DNA of 64,000 nt from Streptomyces sclerotialus (GTDB lineage Bacteria; Actinomycetota; Actinomycetes; Streptomycetales; Streptomycetaceae): assembly GCA_000719105.1 (NCBI GenBank), contig JODX01000007.1, forward strand, positions 1 through 64,000. The letters are read 5' to 3'. Positions 42,363-53,512 of this stretch are shown here, piece by piece. Made by a program: the position numbers and the translations under genes. Under the pieces are notes generated by a model. That model saw nothing but the letters and a program-made list of their open reading frames with translations, made no database searches and was not told where the DNA came from. Position 1 is the first letter of the stretch; every line of letters begins with the position of its first letter.

Positions 42363-42962
42363 TCAGGCGGAGTTGACCAGTGCCAGGTAGCGCGCCCAGT
42401 CCCAGTGCGGCCCCGGGTCCGTGTGGTCGGTGCCCGGTATCTCGTGGTGGGCGATGATGTGGGCGCGGTCCTTCGGTAGGCCGTGCCGGGCGCAGACCGC
42501 CGCGGTGAGCCGGGCGGACTGCTCGTACAGGGCGTCGGTGAACCAGTCGGGATCGTCCACCCAGCCCTCGTGCTCGATGCCGATGCTGCGCGTGTTGTGG
42601 TCCCAGTCGCCCGCGTGCCAGGCGATGTCGCGTTCGCGGACGCACTGTGCGACGAGCCCGTCGGCGGACCGCACGACATAGTGCGCGGACACCTTCTTCC
42701 CGGGGTCGCGGAAGACGGACAGGGTGTTCCGGTACGTCGTCTGGGTCACGTGGATCACCACGAGGTCGACGGAGCGGGGCGCCGGGCCCTCGGCCGCCGT
42801 GTAGTTGGACGGATCGGCAGGCTCCCAGACCCCGGGCGGATGGTCGGGGGCCCGGGGAGGTTCTCCCGCCCGGGGGCCGGGGAGCAGCGAGTAGGGGAGT
42901 ACGGCGAGGGCCGCACCCTGCAGCATCCGTCGCCTGCCGGGCGACGGAACGGGTCGCTTCAC
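42363..42962 (-). CDS. Secreted N-acetylmuramoyl-L-alanine amidase (Amidase_2)
   Basis: 199 aa from GTG 42962, chosen because GGGAGGG precedes it; an upstream GTG at 43007 would add 15 residues. RRRMLQGAALAVLPYSLL is a Tat-like signal. The zinc amidase fold is clear: VDLVVIHVTQTTY, DIAWHAGDWDHNTRSIGIEHEG and DPGPHWDWARYL. It should cleave the amide between MurNAc and the peptide stem in the cell wall. It stands alone. Confidence 0.9.
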   Translation of the reverse strand: MKRPVPSPGRRRMLQGAALAVLPYSLLPGPRAGEPPRAPDHPPGVWEPADPSNYTAAEGPAPRSVDLVVIHVTQTTYRNTLSVFRDPGKKVSAHYVVRSADGLVAQCVRERDIAWHAGDWDHNTRSIGIEHEGWVDDPDWFTDALYEQSARLTAAVCARHGLPKDRAHIIAHHEIPGTDHTDPGPHWDWARYLALVNSA

Positions 42963-43112
42963 GCGGGTCTGCCCTCCCTGGGCCGGGGTCGCGGCACATC
43001 GGCACATGCGTGCGTGGCACGTGTGTGCTGTGCCGTCACATGGGTCACGCCCAGGAGCGTCGCCGCGGTTTCACGAGGCCGGGGACGCGGCCGCCCGGCA
43101 CATGCCTGCCCC

Positions 43113-44372
43113 TCACGGCCGTCCGGCCACCGCCGCCGGGTCGTCGAGCACCCCCCGCACCACCGAGTGCGCCGCGCCGAGCAGCGGTCCCTCGGGTCCC
43201 AGCCGCGACACGGTCACCGCGCGCGCGGGGCCCGTGGTACGCCGTGCCAGCTCCCGTTCCAGCGAGGGCAGCAGCCAGGGCGCGAGGCCGGCCAGCGCGC
43301 CGCCCAGCACGACGGTCTCCGGGTCCAGCAGGTTCACCGCGCCGGTCAGCGCGATGCCGAGCGCGGTCCCGGCGCCGCGCAGGGCCCGCCGTACGTCCTT
43401 GTCGCCCCCGGCGGCGCGCTCGGCGAGCAGCCCGACGCGGTCCTCGCCCGGCTCTAGCCCGGCCGCCCGCAGCACGGCCTCCTTGCCGGCGTACTGCTCC
43501 AGGCAGCCGCGCCCGCCGCACGCGCACTGCGGCCCCTCCGGGCGCACCGGCATGTGCCCCAGCTCGCCCGCGAACCCGCGCGTTCCGCGCAGCAGCCGGC
43601 CGTCCACGACCACGGCCGCGCCGATACCGATCTCGGCCGAGACGTGCAGGAAGTCGCGCGGGGTGCCGTCACCGAGCCAGAGCTCGGCGAGCCCGCCGAA
43701 GTTGGCCTCGTTGTCCACCGTCAGCGGCAGGTCGTCCGTCAGCGGCGGAGCGCCCGCCGGCGTCGGTGTCCCCGTCAGCAGCGCACCGAGGTCCGTGCCG
43801 TGCCAGTCGAGGTTGGGCGCGCGGACCACCGTACGGGCGTCCCGCGCCACCAGACCGGGCACGGCCACCGCGAGCCCCGCGGGCCACAGTCCCTCCTGTC
43901 CCGCCTCGGCGGTCACCTGCCGCACCAGCCCGGCCAGTTCGGTGAGCACCGGCTCGGGCCGCCGGCCGCGGTTCGTGCCGTGCCGTACGGCACGCGCGCG
44001 TACCCGCCCGCGCAGATCGACCGCGCACACGGCGAGGTGGTCGACGCCGACCTCCGCGCCGATCCCGGCGGGGCCGCGCCCGCTGAGGGCGAGCGCCGAG
44101 CCCGGCCGCCCCACCCGCCCCGGCCGCTCGGGCCCCAGCTCCTCGAGCAGTCCCGTGCGGACCAGCTCGTCCACCAGGGTGGAGACCGCCGCCCGGGTCA
44201 GGCCGATGCGCGAGGCGACGGCGGCGCGGGACAGCGGGCCCTCGGCGTTGACGGTGTGCATGACCCGGGAGAGGTTGCGGCGACGCATGCCCGCCTGCGT
44301 GTCGGGCAGCCGGCGGCCGGGACTCGTGGGGTGGGCCTCGTGCAGCGGTGCGGTAAGCCTTCCGTCAGTCAC
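43113..44372 (-). CDS. xylR: ROK-family transcriptional regulator (XylR-like)
   Basis: 419 aa from GTG 44372. The N-terminal MarR-like winged helix (PLSRAAVASRIGLTRAAVSTLVDELVRTGLLEE region) is followed by a sugar-kinase-like ROK domain. That domain has EIGIGAAVVVDGRLLRG, the HxCxCGxxGC-type zinc site seen as CACGGRGCLEQY, and GAVNLLDPETVVLGG. It is downstream of xylB on the same strand, and the xylAB gap has an inverted repeat. It is therefore the probable xylose-responsive repressor of this operon. Confidence 0.88.
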   Translation of the reverse strand: MTDGRLTAPLHEAHPTSPGRRLPDTQAGMRRRNLSRVMHTVNAEGPLSRAAVASRIGLTRAAVSTLVDELVRTGLLEELGPERPGRVGRPGSALALSGRGPAGIGAEVGVDHLAVCAVDLRGRVRARAVRHGTNRGRRPEPVLTELAGLVRQVTAEAGQEGLWPAGLAVAVPGLVARDARTVVRAPNLDWHGTDLGALLTGTPTPAGAPPLTDDLPLTVDNEANFGGLAELWLGDGTPRDFLHVSAEIGIGAAVVVDGRLLRGTRGFAGELGHMPVRPEGPQCACGGRGCLEQYAGKEAVLRAAGLEPGEDRVGLLAERAAGGDKDVRRALRGAGTALGIALTGAVNLLDPETVVLGGALAGLAPWLLPSLERELARRTTGPARAVTVSRLGPEGPLLGAAHSVVRGVLDDPAAVAGRP

Positions 44373-44499
44373 TCCGTCAGTCCTCGTCCGGCCGGTCCCC
44401 GCGCGGGCGCCGGGGCACGGTGCACGTGCCCGGCGTCCGCGGGGCTGTTCTGGTCAGGGCGCGTCCGCGCCCGCGCGCCCGCCCGTCGGCTCCGGCCCG

Positions 44500-45945
44500 T
44501 CAGCTCCTGCCGGGCTCCCGCTCCAGCAGGGGCGCCGCGTCGGAGAGTACCCCGGAGATCCTTGTCAGCGCCGCCTCGTCCCGTTCCACGGCCTCCAGCA
44601 CGGGCCCGCGCGCGGTGTCCCAGCGCCGGGCGACCGCGGCCGGGTCCTCACCGGTCAGCAGGCCGGCGGCCTGGGCGGCGGCGCCGAGCGCCACCAGCTC
44701 CTTGGCCTCGGGCACCTGGACCGGACGCCCCGACAGCCGCCGTACCGTCTGCTGCCAGGCCGTGCCCCGGGCGCCCCCGCCGATCAGCAGCAGCGGCGCG
44801 GAGCGGTCCGCGTCCTCGTCGAGCACCAGGTCCAGGGCGCCGAGCAGCGAGTGGACCGCGCCGTCGTAGGCGGCCTGGAGGAGCTGCCCGGCCGTCGTGT
44901 CGTGCCGCAGGCCGTGCAGCAGGCCGGAGGCGTGAGGCAGGTTCGGGGTGCGCTCACCGTCCAGGAAGGGGAGCAGGGTGACGCCGGTGCCGGGCTCGAC
45001 GGCCTCGCGGTCCAGGCCCAGCAGGGCGGCCACGCGGTCCACGGCGAGGGTGCAGTTCAGGGTGCAGGCCAGCGGGAGCCAGTCCCCGCGCGCGTCCGCG
45101 AAGCCCGCCACCGTGCCGGTGGGGTCCGCGGGGCGGCGCGTCGAGACCGCGTACACCGTGCCGGAGGTGCCGAGGCTCAGCACCGGGGTGCCGGGGAGCA
45201 GCCCCAGCCCGAGCGCGGCCGCCGCGTTGTCGCCCGTCCCGGGCGCGACCAGCGTGCCCTTGGCGAACGGCAGGTCATGGGCGTCGCGCACGGTTCCGGC
45301 GACCTCGCCCGGCCGCACCACGCGCGGCAGCAGCGCCGGATCGAGCCCCACGTGCCCGAGGACCTCCGGGTCGTACGCCTCCGTCCCGGACGACCACCAG
45401 CCCGTCCCGGAGGCGTCCCCGCGGTCCGTCGTGCCCTGTCCGGTGAGGCGCTCGGTGAGGTAGTCGTGCGGGAGGCGTACGGCGGCGGTGGCGCGGACCG
45501 ACTCGGGCTCGTGCTCGGCCAGCCAGGCCCACTTGGTGACCGTGAAGGACGCGGCCGGCACACTTCCGGTGCGCTCGGCCCAGGCCTTCGCCCCGCCCAG
45601 GTCGTCCACCAGCCGGCGGGCCTGCGGCGCCGACCGCACGTCGTTCCACAGCAGCGCCGGGCGCACCGGCTCGCCCTGCGCGTCCAGCGTGACCAGCCCG
45701 TGCTGCTGGCCGCCGATCGACACGGCCGCCGCCTCGCGCGCGGGGGCACCGCACTGCTCGAGCGCCGCGCACAGCGCGTCCCACCACTGCCGCGGATCGC
45801 TCTCCCGTCCCTCGCCGGAGGAGACGGTGTGCGGCGCCTGCCCGCTCGCCACCACCCGTCCGGTCGACGCGTCGACGACCAGCGCCTTGGTGGACTGGGT
45901 GGATGTGTCCACACCGACGACGAGCGGACCTTCGGCTGCTGACAT
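44500..45945 (-). CDS. xylB: Xylulokinase
   Basis: 481 aa from ATG 45945, preceded by AGGGAG; the usual length for the family. FGGY kinase motifs: VVGVDTSTQSTKALVVD (phosphate 1), SIGGQQHGLV, WNDVRS, the central GTGDNAAAALGLG and LLLIGGGARGTAWQQTVRRLSG. It phosphorylates D-xylulose to xylulose 5-phosphate for the pentose phosphate pathway. It is divergent from xylose isomerase. Confidence 0.95.
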   Translation of the reverse strand: MSAAEGPLVVGVDTSTQSTKALVVDASTGRVVASGQAPHTVSSGEGRESDPRQWWDALCAALEQCGAPAREAAAVSIGGQQHGLVTLDAQGEPVRPALLWNDVRSAPQARRLVDDLGGAKAWAERTGSVPAASFTVTKWAWLAEHEPESVRATAAVRLPHDYLTERLTGQGTTDRGDASGTGWWSSGTEAYDPEVLGHVGLDPALLPRVVRPGEVAGTVRDAHDLPFAKGTLVAPGTGDNAAAALGLGLLPGTPVLSLGTSGTVYAVSTRRPADPTGTVAGFADARGDWLPLACTLNCTLAVDRVAALLGLDREAVEPGTGVTLLPFLDGERTPNLPHASGLLHGLRHDTTAGQLLQAAYDGAVHSLLGALDLVLDEDADRSAPLLLIGGGARGTAWQQTVRRLSGRPVQVPEAKELVALGAAAQAAGLLTGEDPAAVARRWDTARGPVLEAVERDEAALTRISGVLSDAAPLLEREPGRS

Positions 45946-46054
45946 CGGGCTCTCCCTCTTCCGCGGCTCGCGGGATCCGGTCTCTTCGTTCACGGTCTTC
46001 CACGGTCTTTACCGTCGAAGACACCCCCGTGTCTTCCCAGAGGTGCGTCCGCAT

Positions 46055-46085
46055 ACTAATTTGTTAAGCGCCATGACGAAATAGT
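46055..46085. promoter_or_regulatory. Putative ROK/XylR operator between xylA and xylB
   Basis: An imperfect inverted repeat, ACTAATTTG (46055-46063) and CGAAATAGT (46077-46085), 7 of 9 paired, lies in an AT-rich patch of an otherwise GC-rich gap. This position and AT-rich dyad are typical of ROK repressor sites controlling divergent sugar operons. Confidence 0.6.
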
Positions 46086-46089
46086 CTGA

Positions 46090-47274
<1,185 letters not shown>

Positions 47275-47289
47275 GGTCGCCGCGACGTT

Positions 47290-47326
47290 CCTCGCCGGCC
47301 CGGCCGATCAGGCCGGGCCGGCGAGG
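47290..47326. terminator. 16-bp perfect hairpin after xylA
   Basis: CCTCGCCGGCCCGGCC, loop GATCA, then the exact complement. It lies 15 bases after the xylA stop and 34 bases past the convergent SWIM gene end. Confidence 0.9.
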
Positions 47327-47359
47327 ACTTCCGGAGCCTGCCGACGTCGGGCCCGCGGC

Positions 47360-48706
47360 CTACTCGCCCGTCCGCCCGGGCCCGTCGTCCCCGTCCGCCG
47401 CCGCCAGTGCCGTCGCCGGGTCCTGGGCTGCGAGACCCACGGGCGCCCAGCGGCCTGCCTCCTCGCGATACGGCCACCAACGGCCGTCGCGACCCAGCCG
47501 CACCTGAACCGAACCGCCGCTCACCGTCCACCGGTTGCCCGACCCGTGAAGCAGCGGTCGCTCCCCCTCCTCCCAGGCCGCTTCCAGGGCGGCACGCGCG
47601 CGTGCGAGCGTGGCCCCCTCGGGGACCCACTCGTCCTCCAGCACCGAAACAGCGACCTGGCCCCCGTACCGCCATGCGCGAACGGCGAGCGCCAGTTCCT
47701 CCGGGGTCCGCCCGGACCCTTGCGCCAGGCGCGTCGGTATCGGCCCCTCCTGGAACTCCTCGAATCCCCCGGGCCCCTCGAAGGCGCCCGCGGCGAGCCG
47801 GACGGCGTCCTGGGCGACCGTCGGCTCCTCCGCCCGCTCTCCCGCCTGCCCGGCACCGAGCGCGTCGACGAGCAGCCGGTGTGCCTCCTCGGCGGCCCGG
47901 GCGGCCAGGAACTCCAGTGCGGCCGTGTCGACACCCGGGGCGGGCCGGGCGTCGGTGTCCAGGGAGGGAGGTGTGCCGGGCGTCCCGGGCACATCGGGTG
48001 GCGCGGGAAGCGGCGGCAGCACGGCCCCGGCCGCGTACGCCTCGGCGGCGTCCACACCCTCCTCCGGGCCGTCCGCGCCGCTGTCCGGGGCGACCGGTTC
48101 CACGTCCGCCGGAGCGGTGCCGCGCACCTGCAACCCGTCCAGCAGCGCCCGCTCCCCGCGCCCCCGCATCAGCAGCAGCACGAACGGATCCTGGTCCAGC
48201 AGTCGGGCCAGCTGGTAGCAGAGCGCCGCGGTGTGGGCGCAGTGGTCCCAGGCGTCGCAGTCGCACTCCGGCTCCAGATCACCGAGACCCGGCAGGAGCT
48301 CTACCCCGGCGGTCGCGGCGTCCTCCACCAGGTGCGGCGGCATCTCCCGGTCGAGCAGGGCCGCGATGTGCCCGGCCCGCTCGGCGGCCATGTCCAGGAA
48401 GCGGCCCCACTGGTCCCCGGACAGTTCCTGCAGCAGGACGTCGGCGCGGTGTGCGGTGCGGTCGCGGTCCTGTACGACGGCGGTGATGCGCCCGGGGCGC
48501 ACCGACACGGCGCCGACCGCTCCCGCGCGCGCGAGTCTGCGTCCCGCCTTCACCTGCTGCCCGTCCAGCGCCCCGTCCTCCAGCGCCTTCAGCCAGGCCC
48601 GGCCCCACCAGGTCTGTGCGAAGCCCCGGCCGTGCGCGGGCGGCAGCGCGGCGAACGTGCGCACGTCATCGTGGTCGTCGCGGTGACAACGGTCGCTCAT
48701 GCTCAT
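47360..48706 (-). CDS. SWIM zinc-finger protein
   Basis: 448 aa from ATG 48706, which overlaps the upstream helicase stop (ATGA). The N-terminal region GFAQTWWGRAWLKALEDGALD and GRRLARAGAV is conserved in actinobacterial partners of SNF2 helicases. The SWIM metal site CDCDAWDHCAHTAALCYQLA lies at about 148-167. The middle is a long acidic and proline-rich linker. The coupling to the helicase gene suggests the two act together in DNA or chromatin remodelling or repair. Confidence 0.85.
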   Translation of the reverse strand: MSMSDRCHRDDHDDVRTFAALPPAHGRGFAQTWWGRAWLKALEDGALDGQQVKAGRRLARAGAVGAVSVRPGRITAVVQDRDRTAHRADVLLQELSGDQWGRFLDMAAERAGHIAALLDREMPPHLVEDAATAGVELLPGLGDLEPECDCDAWDHCAHTAALCYQLARLLDQDPFVLLLMRGRGERALLDGLQVRGTAPADVEPVAPDSGADGPEEGVDAAEAYAAGAVLPPLPAPPDVPGTPGTPPSLDTDARPAPGVDTAALEFLAARAAEEAHRLLVDALGAGQAGERAEEPTVAQDAVRLAAGAFEGPGGFEEFQEGPIPTRLAQGSGRTPEELALAVRAWRYGGQVAVSVLEDEWVPEGATLARARAALEAAWEEGERPLLHGSGNRWTVSGGSVQVRLGRDGRWWPYREEAGRWAPVGLAAQDPATALAAADGDDGPGRTGE

Positions 48707-51591
48707 CGGCGATCCCCTCGGAGCTCCACCAGATCGGCCAGTTCGGCGTCGGACAGTTCGGTGAGGGCCGCCTCCCCGGAGCCGAGCACGGCGTCGGCCA
48801 GCTCCCGCTTGCGCAGCAGCATGCCGGCGATACGGTCCTCGATCGTCCCCTCCGCGATCAGCCGGTGCACCTGCACCGGCCGGGTCTGGCCGATGCGGTA
48901 CGCGCGGTCGGTCGCCTGGGCCTCGACGGCGGGGTTCCACCACCGGTCGTAGTGCACGACGTGCTCGGCCCGCGTCAGGTTCAGCCCCGTGCCCGCGGCC
49001 TTCAGCGACAGCAGGAACACGGGGACCTCGCCCTCCTGGAAGCGGCCGACCATCGCCTCGCGCTCGTGCACCGGGGTACCGCCGTGCAGGAACTGCGACG
49101 CCACGCCCCGCGCGGCCAGGTGCCGCTCGATGATCCGCGCCATGCCCACGTACTGGGTGAAGACCAGCACGCTCGCCCCCTCGGAGAGGATCGTGTCGAG
49201 GAGCTCGTCCAGCAGCTCGAGTTTCTCCGACCGGCCGGCGATCCTGGGTTGCTCCTCCTTGAGGAACTGCGCCGGATGGTTGCAGATCTGCTTCAGCCCG
49301 GTCAGCAGCTTCACGATCAGCCCGCGCCGCTCCATGCCGTCGGCACCGGAGATCTCCGCCAGCGTCTCGCGCACCAGGGCCTCGTACAGCCCCGCCTGTT
49401 CCCTGGTGAGCGACACCGCGCGGTCGGTCTCGGTCTTCGGCGGCAGCTCGGGAGCGATGCCCGGGTCCGACTTGCGGCGGCGCAGCAGGAAGGGCCGTAC
49501 GAGCCGGGCGAGCCGCTCCGCCGCGGCGGGGTCACGGCCGCCCTCGACGGCCTGCGCGTACTGGGCGCGGAACGTGCCGAGCGTGCCGAGCAGTCCCGGC
49601 GTCGTCCAGTCGAGGATCGCCCACAGCTCGGAGAGGTTGTTCTCCACGGGTGTGCCGGTGAGTGCCACGCGCGCGCGTGCGCCGATGGTGCGCAACTCCT
49701 TCGCGGTGGCCGAGTAGGGATTCTTCACGTGCTGCGCCTCGTCCGCGACGACCATGCCCCAGTCGACGCCCGCCAGCCGGCGCGCGTCGAGGCGCATCGT
49801 GCCGTACGTGGTGAGCACGAACTCCCCGTCCGACAGACCGTCCAGGGCGCGCCGGGACCCGTGGTGGCGGCGTACGGGGGTGCCGGGCGCGAACTTCTCG
49901 ATTTCGCGCTGCCAGTTGCCCATCAGCGAGGTCGGGCAGACCACGAGGGTGGGCCCGGCGGCCGACGGGTCGGTCTGCCGGTGCAGGTGCAGCGCGATGA
50001 GCGTGATCGTCTTGCCCAGGCCCATGTCGTCGGCCAGACAGCCGCCGAGTCCCAGGGAGGTCTGGCGCACCAGCCAGTCGAGCCCCCGCAGCTGGTAGTC
50101 GCGCAGGGTCGCGTCCAGTCCGGCGGGCTGCCCGACCGGCTCGTGGCCTTCCGGCCGCGACAGCCGTTCCCGCAGGGCCGCCAGCCACCCCGTGGGCCGT
50201 ACGTCGACACGACGGCCGTCGACCTCGGTGGAGCCCGTCAGAGCGGCACCGAGCGCGTCGATGGGCGTGACCTTGCGGTCCTGCCGGTCCCGGGCGCGGC
50301 GCACCTCCTCGGGGTCCATGAGGACCCACTGGCCGCGCAGCCGCACCACGGGGCGGCCGGCCTCGGCCAGCATGTCCAGTTCCTGCCGGGTGAGCTGCTG
50401 GTCGCCGAGCGCGAACGACCAGGTGCAGGAGAGCAGCGCGTCGGCCGACAGCAACGACGGTGTGTCCGGGGCACCGTGTGCCGTGTGCGGGGTGTCGTCC
50501 GGCGGTCCGATCACCGCGCGCGCGGTCAGCCTGCGCGTGAACTCCCTGGGCCAGTGCACGTCGACGCCCGCGGCCGCCAGCAGTCGGGCACCCTCACCGA
50601 GGAGTTCGGTGACCTCGTCGTCGGCGAGTTCGACGGAGCCGGGCACGGCGGCGGACAGCAACGGCGCGAGCGGTGGCCAGGCGTGGGCGGCGCGCCGCAG
50701 CGAGAGCAGGGCGTCCATCCGCGCGCGCGGGCCGAAGCCCTCGGCCCCGGCCCACACCGCCGGAGCGTCCGCGACGAGCGTGGGGTCGTCGACGCTGTGC
50801 ACCTGCAGCACGGCGCGGAAGGACAGTCGCGTTCCGTCCTCCGGCACGGCCGACGCGAGCCCGGGCGCCTCGATGCGCAGGGACAGGCGTACACCCGCGT
50901 CGTGTCCGGCGGCGACGTCGGCGGCCCAGGCGCGCTGCTCGGGCACGTGCTGCGCCTCCGGAGCCGCGAACACCGGGCCGCCCGCCGCGAGCGCCGCCGC
51001 GGGGGAGCGGGGGAGTGTGTCGGCCACCGCGTCGAGGAAGCCGCGCAGCAGCCGCTCGGGATCCGGCAGCCGGAGGGGGCGGGCACCGGTCAGGGGCACG
51101 GCGTGCGCCTCGGGCGGCATCGCCGCGGCCAGTTCACGGATCCGGTCCAGGTCCTCCGCGTGCAACGGCCCCGCACGCCATGCGTCGTGATCGGTCGCGG
51201 TCAGGCCGGGCAGCAGCAGCCCCCGCGCGGCGAACCGCAGCCCGAGCAGGGCCGCCGCCGCCCAGAACGCGGTCGCCCGGTGCGTGTGCGCGAGGGTACG
51301 CGCGCGGGTGAGCACGGGCAGCGCCGAGCGCACCGGCAGCAGCGCGGCGGTCACGGTCACCGGCTCGACGCCCGCGTCACCGGGCACGACGACGGTCAGT
51401 TCGCCGGCCGCCCCCGAGGCGGGGACCGGGGGCGGCGTGCCGTCGGGATGCCAGAAGGCCACGCGGCCCGTACGCGGTGGATCACCTGGTATGAAAACGG
51501 CGTGGCAGCGGGTCAGTCCGACGAGCTCGGTGAGTGGTGCCGTGGAGATCTTCTGCGCAGCGATGATGCATTCCTCAAGTTTGACTACCAC
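48703..51591 (-). CDS. SNF2/Rad54-family DNA helicase (ATPase)
   Basis: 962 aa from GTG 51591; no good ribosome site, so the true start may differ. Helicase motifs: I DDMGLGKTITLIALH, II VVADEAQHVKNP (DEAQH), III ALTGTPVENNLSELW, and the C-terminal motifs VLVFTQYVGM, FLLSLKAAGTGLNLT and DRAYRIGQTRPV. The N-terminal 450 residues are poorly conserved. It is an ATP-driven DNA translocase of the type paired with SWIM proteins. Confidence 0.92.
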   Translation of the reverse strand: MVVKLEECIIAAQKISTAPLTELVGLTRCHAVFIPGDPPRTGRVAFWHPDGTPPPVPASGAAGELTVVVPGDAGVEPVTVTAALLPVRSALPVLTRARTLAHTHRATAFWAAAALLGLRFAARGLLLPGLTATDHDAWRAGPLHAEDLDRIRELAAAMPPEAHAVPLTGARPLRLPDPERLLRGFLDAVADTLPRSPAAALAAGGPVFAAPEAQHVPEQRAWAADVAAGHDAGVRLSLRIEAPGLASAVPEDGTRLSFRAVLQVHSVDDPTLVADAPAVWAGAEGFGPRARMDALLSLRRAAHAWPPLAPLLSAAVPGSVELADDEVTELLGEGARLLAAAGVDVHWPREFTRRLTARAVIGPPDDTPHTAHGAPDTPSLLSADALLSCTWSFALGDQQLTRQELDMLAEAGRPVVRLRGQWVLMDPEEVRRARDRQDRKVTPIDALGAALTGSTEVDGRRVDVRPTGWLAALRERLSRPEGHEPVGQPAGLDATLRDYQLRGLDWLVRQTSLGLGGCLADDMGLGKTITLIALHLHRQTDPSAAGPTLVVCPTSLMGNWQREIEKFAPGTPVRRHHGSRRALDGLSDGEFVLTTYGTMRLDARRLAGVDWGMVVADEAQHVKNPYSATAKELRTIGARARVALTGTPVENNLSELWAILDWTTPGLLGTLGTFRAQYAQAVEGGRDPAAAERLARLVRPFLLRRRKSDPGIAPELPPKTETDRAVSLTREQAGLYEALVRETLAEISGADGMERRGLIVKLLTGLKQICNHPAQFLKEEQPRIAGRSEKLELLDELLDTILSEGASVLVFTQYVGMARIIERHLAARGVASQFLHGGTPVHEREAMVGRFQEGEVPVFLLSLKAAGTGLNLTRAEHVVHYDRWWNPAVEAQATDRAYRIGQTRPVQVHRLIAEGTIEDRIAGMLLRKRELADAVLGSGEAALTELSDAELADLVELRGDRR

Positions 51592-51833
51592 GGTCGGAGT
51601 CGTTGAGGGTACAGCACTTCACTCGACCGCGGATGCGATGTCATGGTGATGTAGGTCACTTCGCAGTGGCTGCGGAGAGCCTCTCCGGGAGTGTTCGGGG
51701 ACGACTCAGGGATGCCTCGGGGGTGCCTCAGGGGCATGTCAGGGTTGCGTCGGGGGCGCCGTCCGGAACCGCCCGCGGCACGGACCCGTTTCTCAGAACA
51801 GACAGCGGTAGTGGCCGCGAAGGAGGCGACGAG

Positions 51834-52016
51834 ATGTCGAAGAACGCGAAGATCGCCGCAGGGGGCGTGGCGGCCGGGCTGCTCCTGATGATCTGGCTGC
51901 CCTGGTGGGCCGCTCTGCTGATCGTCCTGGGAGTTCCGGCGGCGGCGTATCTCACGCTGGACCCGGCGCAGCGACGCAGGGTGCGCCGCGTCACACGCAA
52001 GGAACTGGGCCGCTGA
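51834..52016 (+). CDS. Small membrane protein
   Basis: 60 aa. ATG 51834 with a perfect AGGAGG upstream. A Lys-containing start is followed by hydrophobic residues at about 7-43, possibly two short helices around LPWW, and a strongly basic tail (RRRVRRVTRKELGR). The topology would place the tail in the cytoplasm. Function unknown. Confidence 0.75.
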   Translation: MSKNAKIAAGGVAAGLLLMIWLPWWAALLIVLGVPAAAYLTLDPAQRRRVRRVTRKELGR

Positions 52017-52042
52017 GCCGGTAGCCACCGGTCCGGCGCCGG

Positions 52043-52954
52043 TCAGCTCGGGCGTACCGCCATCCTGTCCAGGGCCGCCAGGAGGCCCGGCAGTTCCGGT
52101 CCCCGTCCCACCGGCAATACCTCGCCGGGCTCCTCGTCGAGGAGGACGAAGGCCATGTCGTCGGTCCTGGCCACCAGGGACCAGCCGGGACCGTCGGCGC
52201 GGAGGGTGCGGGCGTCGCCCGGGGCGAACGAGGAACGGACACGGCCCAGGGGCGGTGGCGTGTCCACGTACGCGCGTGCCTCCGTGAGAACACGACGGAT
52301 GCTGCTGCGGATGCCGGTGCCGCCGCCGTTCTCGCCGGCCGGTGGGGCGCCGACCGCTGTGTCGCCGGTCGACGAGTCGCCGACCGGCGATTCGTCGGCC
52401 GCTCCGTCGTCCCCGTCGTCCCCGTCGTCCCCGTCGTCCCCGTCGGCGGACTCTGCGTCGACGATCTGCTCCCGCCAGGTCGACCATTGCAGGGCGATCT
52501 CGTCGGCACCGAGGCGGCGCTGGGCGGGTCCCCAGGCGCCGGTGTCCGGCGGGGACAGCGGCGGACGCCCGGCGGTCTCCGGCGCGGGGTCGTGCGGAGC
52601 GGGCACTCCGGGGGCCGCGACGGCCACCGCCAGGGGCCAGCCGGGCAGCGCGGCCACGACCGAGCCCTCGTCCGGCGACAGGTCGTACTCCATCCCGCAG
52701 TCCCAGGACGCGATGGCGACGGCCACCAGGGACACGTCGTCGACGACGACCGTCCACCGCGCGCCGTCGCCGTCCTGGCCCAGCACGAGGCCGTACCCGT
52801 CGGCGAGCGGTGGCAGGCCGAGCGCCGCGCAGGCCTCCGGGTAGTCGTCGCCCAGCACGCTGGGGAACTGCGCCGGTGTCAGCAGTACCGCGGTGAGCAC
52901 GTACAGCGCGTCGTCGCCCCGGGCGGCCACGGCGTCCTCCCCCGTCACAGCCAT
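52043..52954 (-). CDS. Conserved actinobacterial hypothetical protein
   Basis: 303 aa. ATG 52954 with GGGAGGG upstream. It has an N-terminal part (YVLTAVLLTPAQFPSVLGDDYPEAC) and a C-terminal globular part (WSLVARTDDMAFVLLDEE), joined by an acidic Asp-Asp-Gly repeat at about 171-183 (9-bp units near 52410-52441). I do not recognise a known fold. Confidence 0.7.
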   Translation of the reverse strand: MAVTGEDAVAARGDDALYVLTAVLLTPAQFPSVLGDDYPEACAALGLPPLADGYGLVLGQDGDGARWTVVVDDVSLVAVAIASWDCGMEYDLSPDEGSVVAALPGWPLAVAVAAPGVPAPHDPAPETAGRPPLSPPDTGAWGPAQRRLGADEIALQWSTWREQIVDAESADGDDGDDGDDGDDGAADESPVGDSSTGDTAVGAPPAGENGGGTGIRSSIRRVLTEARAYVDTPPPLGRVRSSFAPGDARTLRADGPGWSLVARTDDMAFVLLDEEPGEVLPVGRGPELPGLLAALDRMAVRPS

Positions 52955-53087
52955 ACCGCCCTCCCCATCGCTCTCGTCCGTCGGCGCACCCTAGTGCGCG
53001 CGCGAGGCGCTTGTCACGGGTGGGAGGCCCGGGCGGAACTGCGACGTTCCGGCCGGGCGGGGACGAACCGGCCCGCCCCCGCTCCGC

Positions 53088-53384
53088 TCAGGCGGCGGGC
53101 AGTCCGAGGAGATCGCGTGCCACCGTCCCCGGTGACTCGTCCCGCTCCCGCGCGAGCGCGATGACCGCCCGGCACGCCAGTTCGCTCACCCCGAAGGAGA
53201 GCGCCTCGGGCGACACCCAGGTCGTGGCCTCGTCGATCCGGTCCTGATCGTCCTCGGCACACGCCGAGACGTACGCCGCGGCGGCTTCGAACAGGTTGTG
53301 GGGACGCTTCGGCCGGGCCGTGTCCCCGTCCGTGCGCAAGGAGCCGAGAAGTCTGCCGATGAACTTGCGGAGCCTGCCGAACAT
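53088..53384 (-). CDS. Small hypothetical protein
   Basis: 98 aa. ATG 53384 after GGGGGAGGG. A basic amphipathic N-terminus (FGRLRKFIGRLLGSLR) is followed by a helical acidic part (LFEAAAAYVSACAEDDQDRIDEATTWVSPEALSFG). No domain is recognised. Confidence 0.65.
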   Translation of the reverse strand: MFGRLRKFIGRLLGSLRTDGDTARPKRPHNLFEAAAAYVSACAEDDQDRIDEATTWVSPEALSFGVSELACRAVIALARERDESPGTVARDLLGLPAA

Positions 53385-53512
53385 ACGGTCCGCCCTCCCC
53401 CTGTGCCGACGTTCACTGGTCGCTCATGTCTCCCGTCTCCAACGTAGGGTCGGAGACCTCGCAACAGAAGAGGAACCGCGCGGTGAACGGGCGGCACAGC
53501 GGTCGTGTCCGC